Shown here in pieces: positions 43,234 through 52,890 of a stretch of DNA of 64,000 nucleotides. Position numbers and translations under genes: made by a program. A model generated the notes under the pieces. The model worked only from the letters and a program-made list of their open reading frames with translations. It searched no databases and had not been told where the DNA came from. Location: assembly GCA_025370055.1 (NCBI GenBank), contig CP073041.1, forward strand, positions 5,984,272 through 6,048,271, read 5' to 3'. The DNA comes from Woronichinia naegeliana WA131. GTDB taxonomy: Bacteria > Cyanobacteriota > Cyanobacteriia > Cyanobacteriales > Microcystaceae. Within the stretch, counting starts at the first letter, position 1. The number at the start of each line of letters is the position of its first letter.

Positions 43234-45436
43234 TAGACGACGAGCCGTGGAAGGCTCAAATGCTTCATATAGTGAGGCAAGTTTGTGAGTATTTAGCTGA
43301 TCACATACTAAAATGACTTTGTCGTTATCAGCATAGTCGTTATCGAGTAAATTCTTAATTTCTGTTGCCCAGTCAACCGATGTTCTACGTTCACTGACAA
43401 CTGTCTTTCGCCACCCAGACAAGGGTTCTGTAAACATAAAGATATTGGCTGTTCCATTGCGTTCATATTCGTAATCATGCGCCTCTGGCTGTCCAGGTTT
43501 GGCTGGTAGAGGAAGGCGGGTTTCTTTGACCAATTGTATAGGTTGCTCATCCATGCAAATCACTGGACAATTGGGGTCATAGGGTCGGTGATAAATTTCT
43601 AGAACATCTTCCATGTTAGACACAAATTCGGCACTCTTTTCTGGTGGAATCACGTACATCTGTCGCAGATGAGGTTTTAGTTCGTTTTTTTTAACACTTG
43701 ACGCACGGTTTCGTGACTAATTGCTGGCACAATTTCTAACTCGACCGCCTTGTCGGCTAGTAACCTCAATGTCCAACGGGCTTGACCAGCAGGCGGTTCT
43801 CCACAACGTAAGGCGATTAGTTTTGCTTCTACCTCTCCATCAATAATCGGTTGACGAGGCGGCGTTTTGCGGGGCTTGCGGCTTAATGCTGACTCCACAC
43901 CTTCATTGACCAATCGCTCCCTGAGATTGGCGACTGTGTTACGGTGACAACTAAAGGCGGCGGCAGCTTCCTCATCCGTCCATCCTTGTCCATTCACATC
44001 AATGTTTAACAGAATATTGGCGTGCTTAATTTTGTAAGCCGCTCCTTTGCCGATGGATACCAAATCTTTTAGGGTCTGACGTTCTTCTTGACTTAATCGG
44101 ACAATATAGGTCTTGAGCATGGTTACTTAGGGCTTGCTGAAAAAAGCTGAAACCTTTACGGAGAAAAATAGTAGGCGAATTAAGAACCGCTAGAATGCAC
44201 GAAAATAGGGTAGAATGCCTCAAAACCATTGCATTAAGAAGAGAGAAAGCAGATGTACCGAAAGCAACAGTACTCAATTGAAACACCAGAAAACTTGAAA
44301 AATCTGTTCGGCGGGCAGTTAGACGAAGAAAATCGTTGGATAGAAATGTCAAAAATGATTCCCTGGGAAGAATATGAGGAAGAATATGCAAAAAACTTCA
44401 TAGAAAAAAAAGGAGCCCCAGCCAAGTCATTTAGAATGGCATTAGGAGCATAATTATCAAAGAAATTTCAGGAAAAAGTGACAGAGAAACAGTAGAACAA
44501 ATAAAAGAGAACCCTTATTTACAGTACTTTATAGGAATGGAAAGCTATAGTAGCAAAGAAGCATTTAATGCGTCAATGATGGTTCATTTTCGTAAAAAAA
44601 TAGGAATGGAATTAATAAATAAAATTAATAAAGAAATAGAAAAAAAGCGACGGGTGTAGCGTCAGAAAAAAAAGAAAATGAAGGAAAGTTATTGTTAGAT
44701 GCGACTTGTACACCAGCAGATATAAAATATCCAACGGATATAGGAATATTGAATGATGCCAGAGAAAAAACAGAAAAAATAATAGATAAGCTGTATGAAG
44801 AAATAAAAGAGAAAAGGAAAGAAAAGCCGAGGACTTATAGGGAAGTGGCAAGAAAAGAGTACTTAGCCATAGCAAAAAAACGTCGTGTGTCAAAAAAAGA
44901 AAGAAGAAAAGGAACAAAAAAACAACTAGGATATATAAAAAGAAACTTGTCTCATATAGAAAAAATGATAGAAGAGGGAGCAAAGTTAGAAAAACTAACG
45001 AAAAAAGAGCAAGAAGAGCTTGTAACGATAGGAAAAGTGTATGAGCAACAGTTAGAAATGTATGAAAAAAAGACAAATAAAGTAGAAAACAGAATTGTGA
45101 GTGTAAGCCAACCTCACGTGCGTCCAATAGTGCGTGGAAAAGCGGGAAAAGCAGTAGAGTTTGGAGCTAAAATATCGGCAAGTAATGTGAATGGCTTTGT
45201 CTTCTTAGACAAATTAAGTTGGGATAATTAGGGCTTGCTGAAAAAGTCAAAAAACGAAAGAAATGTGGGTTAGGGAAGTATGGACTGAAAAAGCATAGAT
45301 AACTTATCCTTATGGAAACAAATCAAAATACAGATTTTGTTTAATCTATTGTTCCTTTCTGTCTAAAAAGGTCAACACAAATCACTCCTCACAAAAGAGA
45401 GGAAAATTAACACCATTTTTCACAAGAAAAACGACT

Positions 45437-46354
45437 CTACAACTTTTTACTTTTTGTCTTCTGAAGTAGAGTAGAAAGATGCATTACCAAAAAGTTCATC
45501 GCAATTACCGTTTCCGAGGTCTCAGGTAGTTTGGCCATCACTCGACCAAGACTAAATTTCCTCTTTCCCTGTCCGAATTTACCCTCAATGGCATTACGCA
45601 CTCTTTCATCTGAGCGTGCCTCTTTCTTTTTTTCTTTGCTCACCTCTTTCGGCGGTCTTCCCAATCGGGGACCACTCATTCTTATATCCCTTTCTTTACA
45701 ATAAGCTCGATTCGCTTTTGTTCGATAGATTTTATCCACATGAACCGATTCCGGATAACATCCTGTTTCCCTTTTATATTCTTCTATTCGCGCTTGTAAA
45801 TCTCCCGATTCGTTGTAATTATCCCAACTTAATTTGTCTAAGAAGACAAAGCCATTCACATTACTTGCCGATATTTTAGCTCCAAACTCTACTGCTTTTC
45901 CCGCTTTTCCACGCACTATTGGACGCACGTGAGGTTGGCTTACACTCACAATTCTGTTTTCTACTTTATTTGTCTTTTTTTCATACATTTCTAACTGTTG
46001 CTCATACACTTTTCCTATCGTTACAAGCTCTTCTTGCTCTTTTTTCGTTAGTTTTTCTAACTTTGCTCCCTCTTCTATCATTTTTTCTATATGAGACAAG
46101 TTTCTTTTTATATATCCTAGTTGTTTTTTTGTTCCTTTTCTTCTTTCTTTTTTTGACACACGACGTTTTTTTGCTATGGCTAAGTACTCTTTTCTTGCCA
46201 CTTCCCTATAAGTCCTCGGCTTTTCTTTCCTTTTCTCTTTTATTTCTTCATATCGCTTATCTATTATTTTTTCTGTTTTTTCTCTGGCATCATTCAATAT
46301 TCCTATATCCGTTGGATATTTTATATCTGCTGGTGTACAAGTCGCATCTAACAA
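45437..46354 (-). CDS. IS5-type transposase, C-terminal frame (copy M)
   Basis: 305 residues as an independent frame, from TCTPADIKYPTDIGILNDAREKTEKII through the Lys-rich coil to FLDKLSWDNYNESGDLQARIEEYKRETGCYPESVHVDKIYRTKANRAYCKERDIRMSGPRLGRP, and ending VMAKLPETSETVIAMNFLVMHLSTLL. This is the DDE half. It is most likely made only as a fusion with the upstream frame. Confidence 0.85.
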   Translation of the reverse strand: MLDATCTPADIKYPTDIGILNDAREKTEKIIDKRYEEIKEKRKEKPRTYREVARKEYLAIAKKRRVSKKERRKGTKKQLGYIKRNLSHIEKMIEEGAKLEKLTKKEQEELVTIGKVYEQQLEMYEKKTNKVENRIVSVSQPHVRPIVRGKAGKAVEFGAKISASNVNGFVFLDKLSWDNYNESGDLQARIEEYKRETGCYPESVHVDKIYRTKANRAYCKERDIRMSGPRLGRPPKEVSKEKKKEARSDERVRNAIEGKFGQGKRKFSLGRVMAKLPETSETVIAMNFLVMHLSTLLQKTKSKKL

Positions 46355-46386
46355 TAACTTTCCTTCATTTTCTTTTTTTTCTGACG

Positions 46387-46794
46387 CTACACCCGTCGCT
46401 TTTTTTCTATTTCTTTATTAATTTTATTTATTAATTCCATTCCTATTTTTTTACGAAAATGAACCATCATTGACGCATTAAATGCTTCTTTGCTACTATA
46501 GCTTTCCATTCCTATAAAGTACTGTAAATAAGGGTTCTCTTTTATTTGTTCTACTGTTTCTCTGTCACTTTTTCCTGAAATTTCTTTGATAATTAATGCT
46601 CCTAATGCCATTCTAAATGATTTGGCTGGGGCTCCTTTTTTTTCTGTGAAGTTTTTTGCATATTCTTCCTCATATTCTTCCCAGGGAATCATTTTTGACA
46701 TTTCTATCCAACGATTTTCTTCGTCTAACTGCCCGCCGAACAGATTTTTCAAGTTTTCTGGTGTTTCAATTGAGTACTGTTGCTTTCGGTACAT
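46387..46794 (-). CDS. IS5-type transposase, N-terminal frame (copy M)
   Basis: 135 residues (MYRKQQYSIETPENLKNLFGG...GAPAKSFRMALGALIIKEISGKSDRETVEQIKENPYLQYFIGMESYSSKEAFNASMMVHFRKK), the DUF772-type head. Just before its stop the minus strand reads A AAA AAG, a classic -1 slippery heptamer. A -1 slip there enters the C-terminal frame (KATGVASEKKENEGKLLLDATC). Confidence 0.85.
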   Translation of the reverse strand: MYRKQQYSIETPENLKNLFGGQLDEENRWIEMSKMIPWEEYEEEYAKNFTEKKGAPAKSFRMALGALIIKEISGKSDRETVEQIKENPYLQYFIGMESYSSKEAFNASMMVHFRKKIGMELINKINKEIEKKRRV

Positions 46795-47513
46795 CTGCTT
46801 TCTCTCTTCTTAATGCAATGGTTTTGAGGCATTCTACCCTATTTTCGTGCATTCTAGCGGTTCTTAATTCGCCTACTATTTTTCTCCGTAAAGGTTTCAG
46901 CTTTTTTCAGCAAGCCCTAATTACAACGAATCGGGAGATTTACAAGCGCGAATAGAAGAATATAAAAGGGAAACAGGATGTTATCCGGAATCGGTTCATG
47001 TGGATAAAATCTATCGAACAAAAGCGAATCGAGCTTATTGTAAAGAAAGGGATATAAGAATGAGTGGTCCCCGATTGGGAAGACCGCCGAAAGAGGTGAG
47101 CAAAGAAAAAAAGAAAGAGGCACGCTCAGATGAAAGAGTGCGTAATGCCATTGAGGGTAAATTCGGACAGGGAAAGAGGAAATTTAGTCTTGGTCGAGTG
47201 ATGGCCAAACTACCTGAGACCTCGGAAACGGTAATTGCGATGAACTTTTTGGTAATGAATCTTTCTACTCTACTTCAGAAGACAAAAAGTAAAAAGTTGT
47301 AGAGTCGTTTTTCTTGTGAAAAATGGTGTTAATTTTCCTCTCTTTTGTGAGGAGTGATTTGTGTTGACCTTTTTAGACAGAAAGGAACAATAGATTAAAC
47401 AAAATCTGTATTTTGATTTGTTTCCATAAGGATAAGTTATCTATGCTTTTTCAGTCCATACTTCCCTAACCCACATTTCTTTCGTTTTTTGACTTTTTCA
47501 GCAAGCCCTACTT

Positions 47514-47725
47514 AGGGTCTGCTGAAAAAGTCCACAAAACGAACCTAGATGCCACAGGAGGCGAAAAATGGTGACTTCAGAGAGTAGTTTCCAATTTCAA
47601 CCCCCAGTTTTCCAACGACGTGCATGGGCTTTGAGCCTCCAAAGGCCATAACCTTGCACCTGATCGTTTTTAAAATGCTTGAAAGCATTATCTGGCAAGG
47701 GTTCTATACTTATTCAGCAAGCCCT
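47514..47725. mobile_element. 212-bp MITE related to the IS5-type element
   Basis: Starts AGGGTCTGCTGAAAAAGTCC and ends TTCAGCAAGCCCT, inverted ends like those of copy P. It is flanked by ACTT on both sides (47510-47513 and 47726-47729). It carries no transposase. It inserted directly next to copy P, using the same 4-bp target. Confidence 0.8.
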
Positions 47726-47974
47726 ACTTATTACGATATCTGTTGAGGTAATGAATAGCCTCTCCATTTTCCCTCAAATTCACAATCTTTAGCTTGACAG
47801 ACCACTACCTTTCAAAAATAAGATGCGTTCGCCCTGCAACTGCCATGTTTTGGGGTATGGTGAATTTCCAACCGTTCGACTAGACGACGAGCCGTGGAAG
47901 GCTCAAATGCTTCATATAGTGAGGCAAGTTTGTGAGTATTTAGCTGATCACATACTAAAATGACTTTGTCGTTA

Positions 47975-48124
47975 TACTTGGCACGGTCATGGATTGAGAT
48001 TTTCGCCCCCTGAATCCCCCAATGCTGGGGGACTTTGAAACCGATAAATAGAGAATGGTTCCCCCAACACTTGGGGGGCTAGGGGGGCTGAACTAAAAAA
48101 CGCAAATTATCACCGTGCGAGGTA
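47975..48124. mobile_element. 150-bp MITE with TA target duplication
   Basis: Inverted ends TACTTGGCACGGT and, inward from the right, TACCTCGCACGGT. TA lies on both sides (47973-47974, 48125-48126). The intact target (GTTATCAGCATAG) is present in the sister copy at ~43325. The interior has C- and G-rich runs able to pair. IS630/Tc1-type mobilisation is inferred from the TA target. Confidence 0.85.
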
Positions 48125-48465
48125 TATCAGCATAGTCGTTATCGAGTAAATTCTTAATTTCTGTTGCCCAGTCAACCGATGTTCTACGTTCACTGACAAC
48201 TGTCTTTCGCCACCCAGACAAGGGTTCTGTAAACATAAAGATATTGGCTGTTCCATTGCGTTCATATTCGTAATCATGCGCCTCTGGCTGTCCAGGTTTG
48301 GCTGGTAGAGGAAGGCGGGTTTCTTTGACCAATTGTATAGGTTGCTCATCCATGCAAATCACTGGACAATTGGGGTCATAGGGTCGGTGATAAATTTCTA
48401 GAACATCTTCCATGTTAGGGGTGTGACCTTTAGTTGATGAAGGAAAAGAAAAGTGTTAACATGAG

Positions 48466-48894
48466 ATGAAAAGTGACAAAGAGGAAACAATGATGACAGC
48501 AAAACTAATTAATGTAGAGGGTTCAAAGATAAAAATAGAACTAACATTAGAACTCAGTCGTTCAATGTTGGATACAGAAATAAATATTCAAAAAGGCTTA
48601 AACGAAGTAGGTTGCATCGCCAGCAAAGAAGCCTTGAAATATTTAGATACAGATGGTTCACCCTTAAAAATCGGTGAAGAAATCTGGAAGAGTAAGGGAG
48701 AGCAACCGAAAGAATATCAAACACCTTATGGTGAGGTTATAGTGAATCGTCATGTATATCAGCGTTCACCTTTGAGGAAAAACGTATTGCCCCTTAGAAA
48801 GAGAAGCAAGGATAATCATAACATCAACGCCATTATTGGCAAAACAGGTATCCTCAAAAATGTCAGGGATGGCAGGCAAAGAGGTGAAAAATGA
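48466..48894 (+). CDS. ISKra4-family transposase, N-terminal ORF (copy C)
   Basis: 142 residues, identical to the corresponding frames in copies A and B. It overlaps the catalytic frame by 59 bp. Confidence 0.85.
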   Translation: MKSDKEETMMTAKLINVEGSKIKIELTLELSRSMLDTEINIQKGLNEVGCIASKEALKYLDTDGSPLKIGEEIWKSKGEQPKEYQTPYGEVIVNRHVYQRSPLRKNVLPLRKRSKDNHNINAIIGKTGILKNVRDGRQRGEK

Positions 48895-49774
48895 TTTATT
48901 AGAAAATCATGGTAGAAAAGTAGCGCTATCCTATATCCAAAGATTGAGTGAAGCAGTAGGAAGTGTGGTACAGGCAAAAGAAGAAGCGTGGAGTTATGCC
49001 CCGCCCAAGGAGGATAGCCAAATTGCAACAGTGGGAATAGGATTAGATGGAACCTGTATGCTGATGTGTGAGGATGGCTACCGTGAAGCAATGGTGGGAA
49101 CCGTTTCCCTATACGATAGTGAGGGAGAACGTCAACAGACAATCTATCTAGGTGCGGCACCAGAGTACGGAAAAAAGAGTTTTCTAGAAAGATTGGAAAG
49201 AGAAATTGAGCGAGCGAAAAACCGTTATCCAGAGGCAACATTGGTCGGGATAGCAGATGGTGCAGAATCAAATTGGAAGTTTTTAGAAAAGCAGACGGAA
49301 GAACAGATATTAGATTTCTATCATGCCTCTGGTTACTTAGGTGCCTTGGCAGAAGCGTTGCATCCGAATACCGTGTCAAAACAAAAAGAATGGTTGACTG
49401 AAAATTGTCGAGAACTCAAGCATGAAAAAGGAAAAGCAGGAGAACTGCTAAATCTGATGAAAGAAGTCAAAGAAGAAAAAAGTCATTCTAAGAATCTTAC
49501 CGAGAAACTACAAGCGGCGATTACTTATTACGAGAATCATCAGCATCAAATGGATTATGCTGAATACTTAGAGAAAAAGTATCCGATTGGTTCAGGTGTT
49601 ACGGAAGCAGCTTGTAAGACGTTGGTCAAACAACGATTATGTTGTTCAGGAATGCGATGGAAGGAAAAAGGAGCAGGAATTATTTTGAGCCTACGAGCTT
49701 TGGTATTGACCAAGGAACGATGGAGTCAATTTTGGGCAAAACTTGATCAATATGGGTTCCCTGTAGAACCCTGA
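48836..49774 (+). CDS. ISKra4-family transposase, catalytic ORF (copy C)
   Basis: 312 residues with one visible amino-acid change from copies A and B (Pro to Gln in GERQQTIYLG) and a few silent changes. All DDE-region segments are preserved. Needs +1 frameshifting with the upstream frame for a full product. Confidence 0.88.
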   Translation: MAKQVSSKMSGMAGKEVKNDLLENHGRKVALSYIQRLSEAVGSVVQAKEEAWSYAPPKEDSQIATVGIGLDGTCMLMCEDGYREAMVGTVSLYDSEGERQQTIYLGAAPEYGKKSFLERLEREIERAKNRYPEATLVGIADGAESNWKFLEKQTEEQILDFYHASGYLGALAEALHPNTVSKQKEWLTENCRELKHEKGKAGELLNLMKEVKEEKSHSKNLTEKLQAAITYYENHQHQMDYAEYLEKKYPIGSGVTEAACKTLVKQRLCCSGMRWKEKGAGIILSLRALVLTKERWSQFWAKLDQYGFPVEP

Positions 49775-50608
49775 TTACAACAGCTTTTATCAACTAAAGG
49801 TCGCACCCCATGTTAGACACAAATTCGGCACTCTTTTCTGGTGGAATCACGTACATCTGTCGCAGATGAGGTTTTAGTTCGTTTTTTTAACACTTGACGC
49901 ACGGTTTCGTGACTAATTGCTGGCACAATTTCTAACTCGACCGCCTTGTCGGCTAGTAACCTCAATGTCCAACGGGCTTGACCAGCAGGCGGTTCTCCAC
50001 AACGTAAGGCGATTAGTTTTGCTTCTACCTCTCCATCAATAATCGGTTGACGAGGCGGCGTTTTGCGGGGCTTGCGGCTTAATGCTGACTCCACACCTTC
50101 ATTGACCAATCGCTCCCTGAGATTGGCGACTGTGTTACGGTGACAACTAAAGGCGGCGGCAGCTTCCTCATCCGTCCATCCTTGTCCATTCACATCAATG
50201 TTTAACAGAATATTGGCGTGCTTAATTTTGTAAGCCGCTCCTTTGCCGATGGATACCAAATCTTTTAGGGTCTGACGTTCTTCTTGACTTAATCGGACAA
50301 TATAGGTCTTGAGCATGGTTACTTATTACGATATCTGTTGAGGTAATGAATAGCCTCTCCATTTTCCCTCAAATTCACAATCTTTAGCTTGACAGACCAC
50401 TAGCCTATCGTTCAAAAATTAAGATGCGTTTGCCCTGTAGTGAAAAGGGATGCCTCGGATTAAGATTTGCGACTATTTTCTAGGGGAGTGAAGAATTGCT
50501 TGATATAACTATAAGTAATGAGATTCCCTGATTTTTAGTTCAATGGCAATGATTTGAACAAAGAGACAAGGGAATTTTCCTATTGAATTAACTGGAGGGA
50601 GTAAATAC

Positions 50609-52306
50609 ATGATTAATGATTGGGTCTATCCGTTAGGGGGACTGTTCACCGTTGTCGGAGGAATCGGCCTGTTTTTGCAGATGCGTCGGGCTTCAGAAGA
50701 ACAGCCGGTCGTTATTCTAGAGGAACACACTGATGCTGATAAGGCCGCGTTAGAAAAGTCTAAAACGGATCTCGAAACTCGTTTAAGCACTTCTGAGGAA
50801 GCGACTCAATCCTATAAGCAAGAAGCATTGTCTTTGCAGGGTAAAGTTCATCATTTAGAAAAAGACTTGGCCCATCTTCAACAACACTTGCAAGAACGGG
50901 AAGATGAGAATAGTCATCTGAGGCAACAAGCGGCACAGTTCAAGCAATCTAGTGAATCTTTACATCAACAATTTAGTCAGTTAGAAGTCTTTCACGAACA
51001 ATTGAAGGCAAGCCATCAACGGGAGATCCAGGAACTTCAGAAGTCTAAGGAGGGTTTGTCCCTGCGGTTACAGCAGGAGATGTCTAAACTGGCAGATCTA
51101 CGGAGTCAGATTTTAGGGCTGGAACAGAATCAAAAACGGCAGCAGCAACAGGCGGTTCGAGTTCAGGAATTGGAGAAATCTCAGCAGGATTGGAATACGG
51201 AAAAATTAGCCTTGGTAGCTCAGGGTCAATTGCAGTTGGAACGGGTTGAGACATTGGAACAGGCATTGGAGCAGGAACAGAATACTGTTAAAGTTCTCCA
51301 TACCAAAATTGAGCCGTTGCAAAAGACGATCGCTGAACGGGAATCTCAATATCGAGCGGCGATCGCCTTAACAGATAGCCTCAATCTTCAAGTTCAAACC
51401 CTGGAAACCCAGAAAGGAGAATGGCAGGCTCTAGAAACTGATTTGCGTCAACAGTTGGCTAATCTGGAAAACCTAGAACAGCAAGCAAAGTCCCAGGGGG
51501 AAGTGTTAACTGCCCAGTTACAAACCCTAGAAGGTCAGATCAAAACCCTAGAAGAAAGCCTCGAAAAGGATCGCCAAGGTTTTCTGAATGCTCAAACTCA
51601 ATGGGAAAGCGATCGCCAAGGTCTAGAAATGGTTCAAAAAAACCAAGAGTTGGCTTATCAATCGCTCAAGTCTCAATTCGCCCTACTTCAACAGCAATAC
51701 GAGACCTTAAACGCAGATAAAACTCAACAAGAATCTCAATTGCAATTAGAACAGTCGAAGGTGGCCGATCTCGAACGTCAACTTATTGAACTACAAGTAA
51801 GTATTATTCTGGCAGATGACGATGACGAATCTGAAGAGATACAGGAGGAAGAAGAACCTTCCACACTGCCTAATGATGAACTTGAAAACGAACCAATCTT
51901 GCTTGCTGAAACAGTTACAGAGAGGGAAACACCTGCGGACACCGTTCCTGCGGCTACCGTTCCTGACATCGTAACCGAAGTTTCTCCCGTTGCTACTCTG
52001 GAAACCTCTGAACATAGTCCTGAAACTCAAACCGCTACGCCAGAAATAGTTCCCACTGAAACGTTTGAAACGTCCTTGGTAGGTAAAAAATTTATTATTT
52101 TGGGAACTCTGAACCAGATTAACCGCGATCGCGCCAAAGATTTAATCCAGACGGCGGGTGGAACTTTGATGAGTTCTCCCAGTGCGAAAACGGATTATGC
52201 TTTAGTCGGTAAATCTCCTGGTGAAAAGTTGAAAAAAGTTCAGAAACTCGGTATTTCTCAACTCTCTGAATCTCAGTTTCTAAAACTTTTGGGAATTGAA
52301 TCTTAA
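50609..52306 (+). CDS. Membrane-anchored coiled-coil protein with C-terminal BRCT domain
   Basis: 565 residues. An N-terminal hydrophobic helix (VYPLGGLFTVVGGIGLFLQM, ~4-23) is followed by ~380 residues of heptad-rich coiled coil (HHLEKDLAHLQQHLQERE...). An acidic and Pro/Thr-rich linker (DDDDESEEIQEEEEP) comes next. The C-terminal BRCT domain reads VGKKFIILGTLNQINRDRAKDLIQTAGGTLMSSPSAKTDYALVGKSPGEKLKKVQKLGI. BRCT domains bind DNA ends or phosphoproteins; in bacteria they are mostly in NAD-dependent ligase. A membrane-tethered BRCT is unusual. GGAGGG precedes the ATG at a suitable distance. Confidence 0.85.
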   Translation: MINDWVYPLGGLFTVVGGIGLFLQMRRASEEQPVVILEEHTDADKAALEKSKTDLETRLSTSEEATQSYKQEALSLQGKVHHLEKDLAHLQQHLQEREDENSHLRQQAAQFKQSSESLHQQFSQLEVFHEQLKASHQREIQELQKSKEGLSLRLQQEMSKLADLRSQILGLEQNQKRQQQQAVRVQELEKSQQDWNTEKLALVAQGQLQLERVETLEQALEQEQNTVKVLHTKIEPLQKTIAERESQYRAAIALTDSLNLQVQTLETQKGEWQALETDLRQQLANLENLEQQAKSQGEVLTAQLQTLEGQIKTLEESLEKDRQGFLNAQTQWESDRQGLEMVQKNQELAYQSLKSQFALLQQQYETLNADKTQQESQLQLEQSKVADLERQLIELQVSIILADDDDESEEIQEEEEPSTLPNDELENEPILLAETVTERETPADTVPAATVPDIVTEVSPVATLETSEHSPETQTATPEIVPTETFETSLVGKKFIILGTLNQINRDRAKDLIQTAGGTLMSSPSAKTDYALVGKSPGEKLKKVQKLGISQLSESQFLKLLGIES

Positions 52307-52411
52307 CATTGTTGCCCATTCAATCCGCATAATTACTCACCAAGCAAAGTCTGTAGCAAGGGGCCTAAACCCCTTGTTTGCAATCATTTTGGAAAACACG
52401 ATTCTTGATTT

Positions 52412-52591
52412 TTATGGCGCGAGGGAAACCAGTCTAGGTAGGGAATAAAGCTCAGGGTTAACCGAACGAGAATGAGCGTGTTCAGTTGATAGGTGTTTCA
52501 AACTTAAAATCTTTTGTTCGATATGTCGCGCTAAGTCAAACAATTCATTTAATTCCGAAAGATGCCGTTCAGTCCAAGCAGAGGATGTCAT
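52412..52591 (-). CDS. 59-residue hypothetical protein
   Basis: MTSSAWTERHLSELNELFDLARHIEQKILSLKHLSTEHAHSRS... A helical N-terminal part is preceded by GGAGAAGAG about 10 bp before the ATG. I recognise no family. It is convergent with the BRCT gene and sits alone. The good ribosome site and amphipathic helix favour a real small gene. Confidence 0.4.
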   Translation of the reverse strand: MTSSAWTERHLSELNELFDLARHIEQKILSLKHLSTEHAHSRSVNPELYSLPRLVSLAP

Positions 52592-52890
52592 TTTATCTCT
52601 TCTCCACCGTAATTAATGGATGTTTTCGAGGATAGGCAGTGAACTTTGTTTTGAGCTATTTTCTAGCACCTTTAATAGTCGCTCTGACTTCTCTGAAAAG
52701 GGTGATCCATAGTGACACTTTTGTGGCTGGCTCGATCCAGTTCGGCGATCGCTGATAACCAAGCCCATAGATAAGCTAATAACTAATGAGTTAAAACCTG
52801 TAATAATCTGTTACGTCTCGGTTTTGGCCAGCCGCCATTGCCTACAATAGAAACAATTGCAAATTTTAATATCGTGCTTCTAGAAATTTT

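Larger units (their letters stand above)
41855..44120 (-). pseudogene. IS630-like transposase interrupted by another IS630
   Basis: The N-terminal part 43677-44120 (MLKTYIVRLSQEERQTLKDLVSIGKGAAYKIKHANILLN, HTH AAAFSCHRNTVANLRERL) ends at an eight-A run. The next part (MYVIPPEKSAEFVSNMEDVLEIYHRPYD...VICMDEQPIQ...VLVCDQLNTH, to 43234) is in the -1 frame, which fits slippage at the A-run. The last part, LEIHHTPKHGSWLNIAENELSAM, lies at 41855-42102 beyond the inserted IS. DDE residues appear in MDEQP, CDQLNTH and IAENE. The insertion makes it non-functional. Confidence 0.85.
45230..46918 (-). mobile_element. IS5-type insertion sequence, copy M (1689 bp)
   Basis: Same AGGGCTTGCTGAAAAA / TTTTTTCAGCAAGCCCT ends as copy P, in reverse orientation. 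The flanking 4-bp duplication is AATT (45226-45229 and 46919-46922). Two transposase frames are joined by a likely -1 slip site. It appears intact and is the youngest insertion of this pair. Confidence 0.88.
44253..47302 (+). pseudogene. IS5-type transposase, copy P (frameshifted and split)
   Basis: MYRKQQYSIETPENLKNLFGGQLDEENRWIEMSKMIPWEEYEEEYAKNF starts at 44253. A one-T deletion relative to copy M (GAGCATAATT for GAGCATTAATT) stops the frame at ~44450. Later frames (44692-45230 and 46919-47302) give LDATCTPADIKYPTDIGILNDAREK and GRPPKEVSKEKKKEARSDERVRNAIEGKFGQGKR. It is dead by frameshift and insertion. Confidence 0.85.
44129..47509 (+). mobile_element. IS5-type element, copy P, interrupted by its own twin
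   Basis: Ends AGGGCTTGCTGAAAAA at the left and TTTTTCAGCAAGCCCT at the right, with 4-bp repeats ACTT on both sides (44125-44128 and 47510-47513). Copy M (45230-46918) lies inside it in reverse. Removing copy M rejoins GGGATAATT to ACAACGAATCGG. Confidence 0.85.
41618..47836. mobile_element. Nested block of insertion sequences (6.2 kb)
   Basis: The block starts TAGGGCGAACGCATCTTA and ends with the inverse (AAGATGCGTTCGCCCTG). It is flanked by the 10-bp direct repeat CAACTGCCAT on both sides. Inside are an IS630-like element (transposase 41855-44120), an intact IS630 within it, an IS5-type element at 44129-47509 with a second IS5-type inside, and a MITE. Another left-end-like sequence, CAGGGCAAACGCATCTAAAT, occurs near 41752, so the left boundary itself is composite. 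Confidence 0.75.
48419..49808 (+). mobile_element. ISKra4-type insertion sequence, copy C (1390 bp)
   Basis: Ends GGGTGTGACCTTTAGTTGAT and the inverse ending GGTCGCACCC. The 8-bp duplication CATGTTAG sits at 48411-48418 and 49809-49816, confirming an intact, unrearranged insertion into the IS630-like remnant. It differs from copies A and B at a few bases (for instance QQTIYLG for QPTIYLG). Confidence 0.92.
47837..50443 (-). pseudogene. IS630-like element, second copy (N-terminal part, split three ways)
   Basis: This is the partner of the 41.4-41.6 kb fragment. Pieces at 47837-47974, 48125-48418 and 49809-50316 encode the same transposase as 41855-44120. They are interrupted by a MITE (47975-48124) and ISKra4 copy C (48419-49808). 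The adenine run at the expected slip site is seven, not eight, so the frames no longer join in the same way. The end AAGATGCGTTTGCCCTG at 50427-50443 marks the element border. Confidence 0.82.

Noticed and set aside
44612-46434. 171-codon Phe/Leu-rich frames on both arms of the IS5-type pair
   Set aside because: They are antisense shadows of the Lys-rich transposase coding region.
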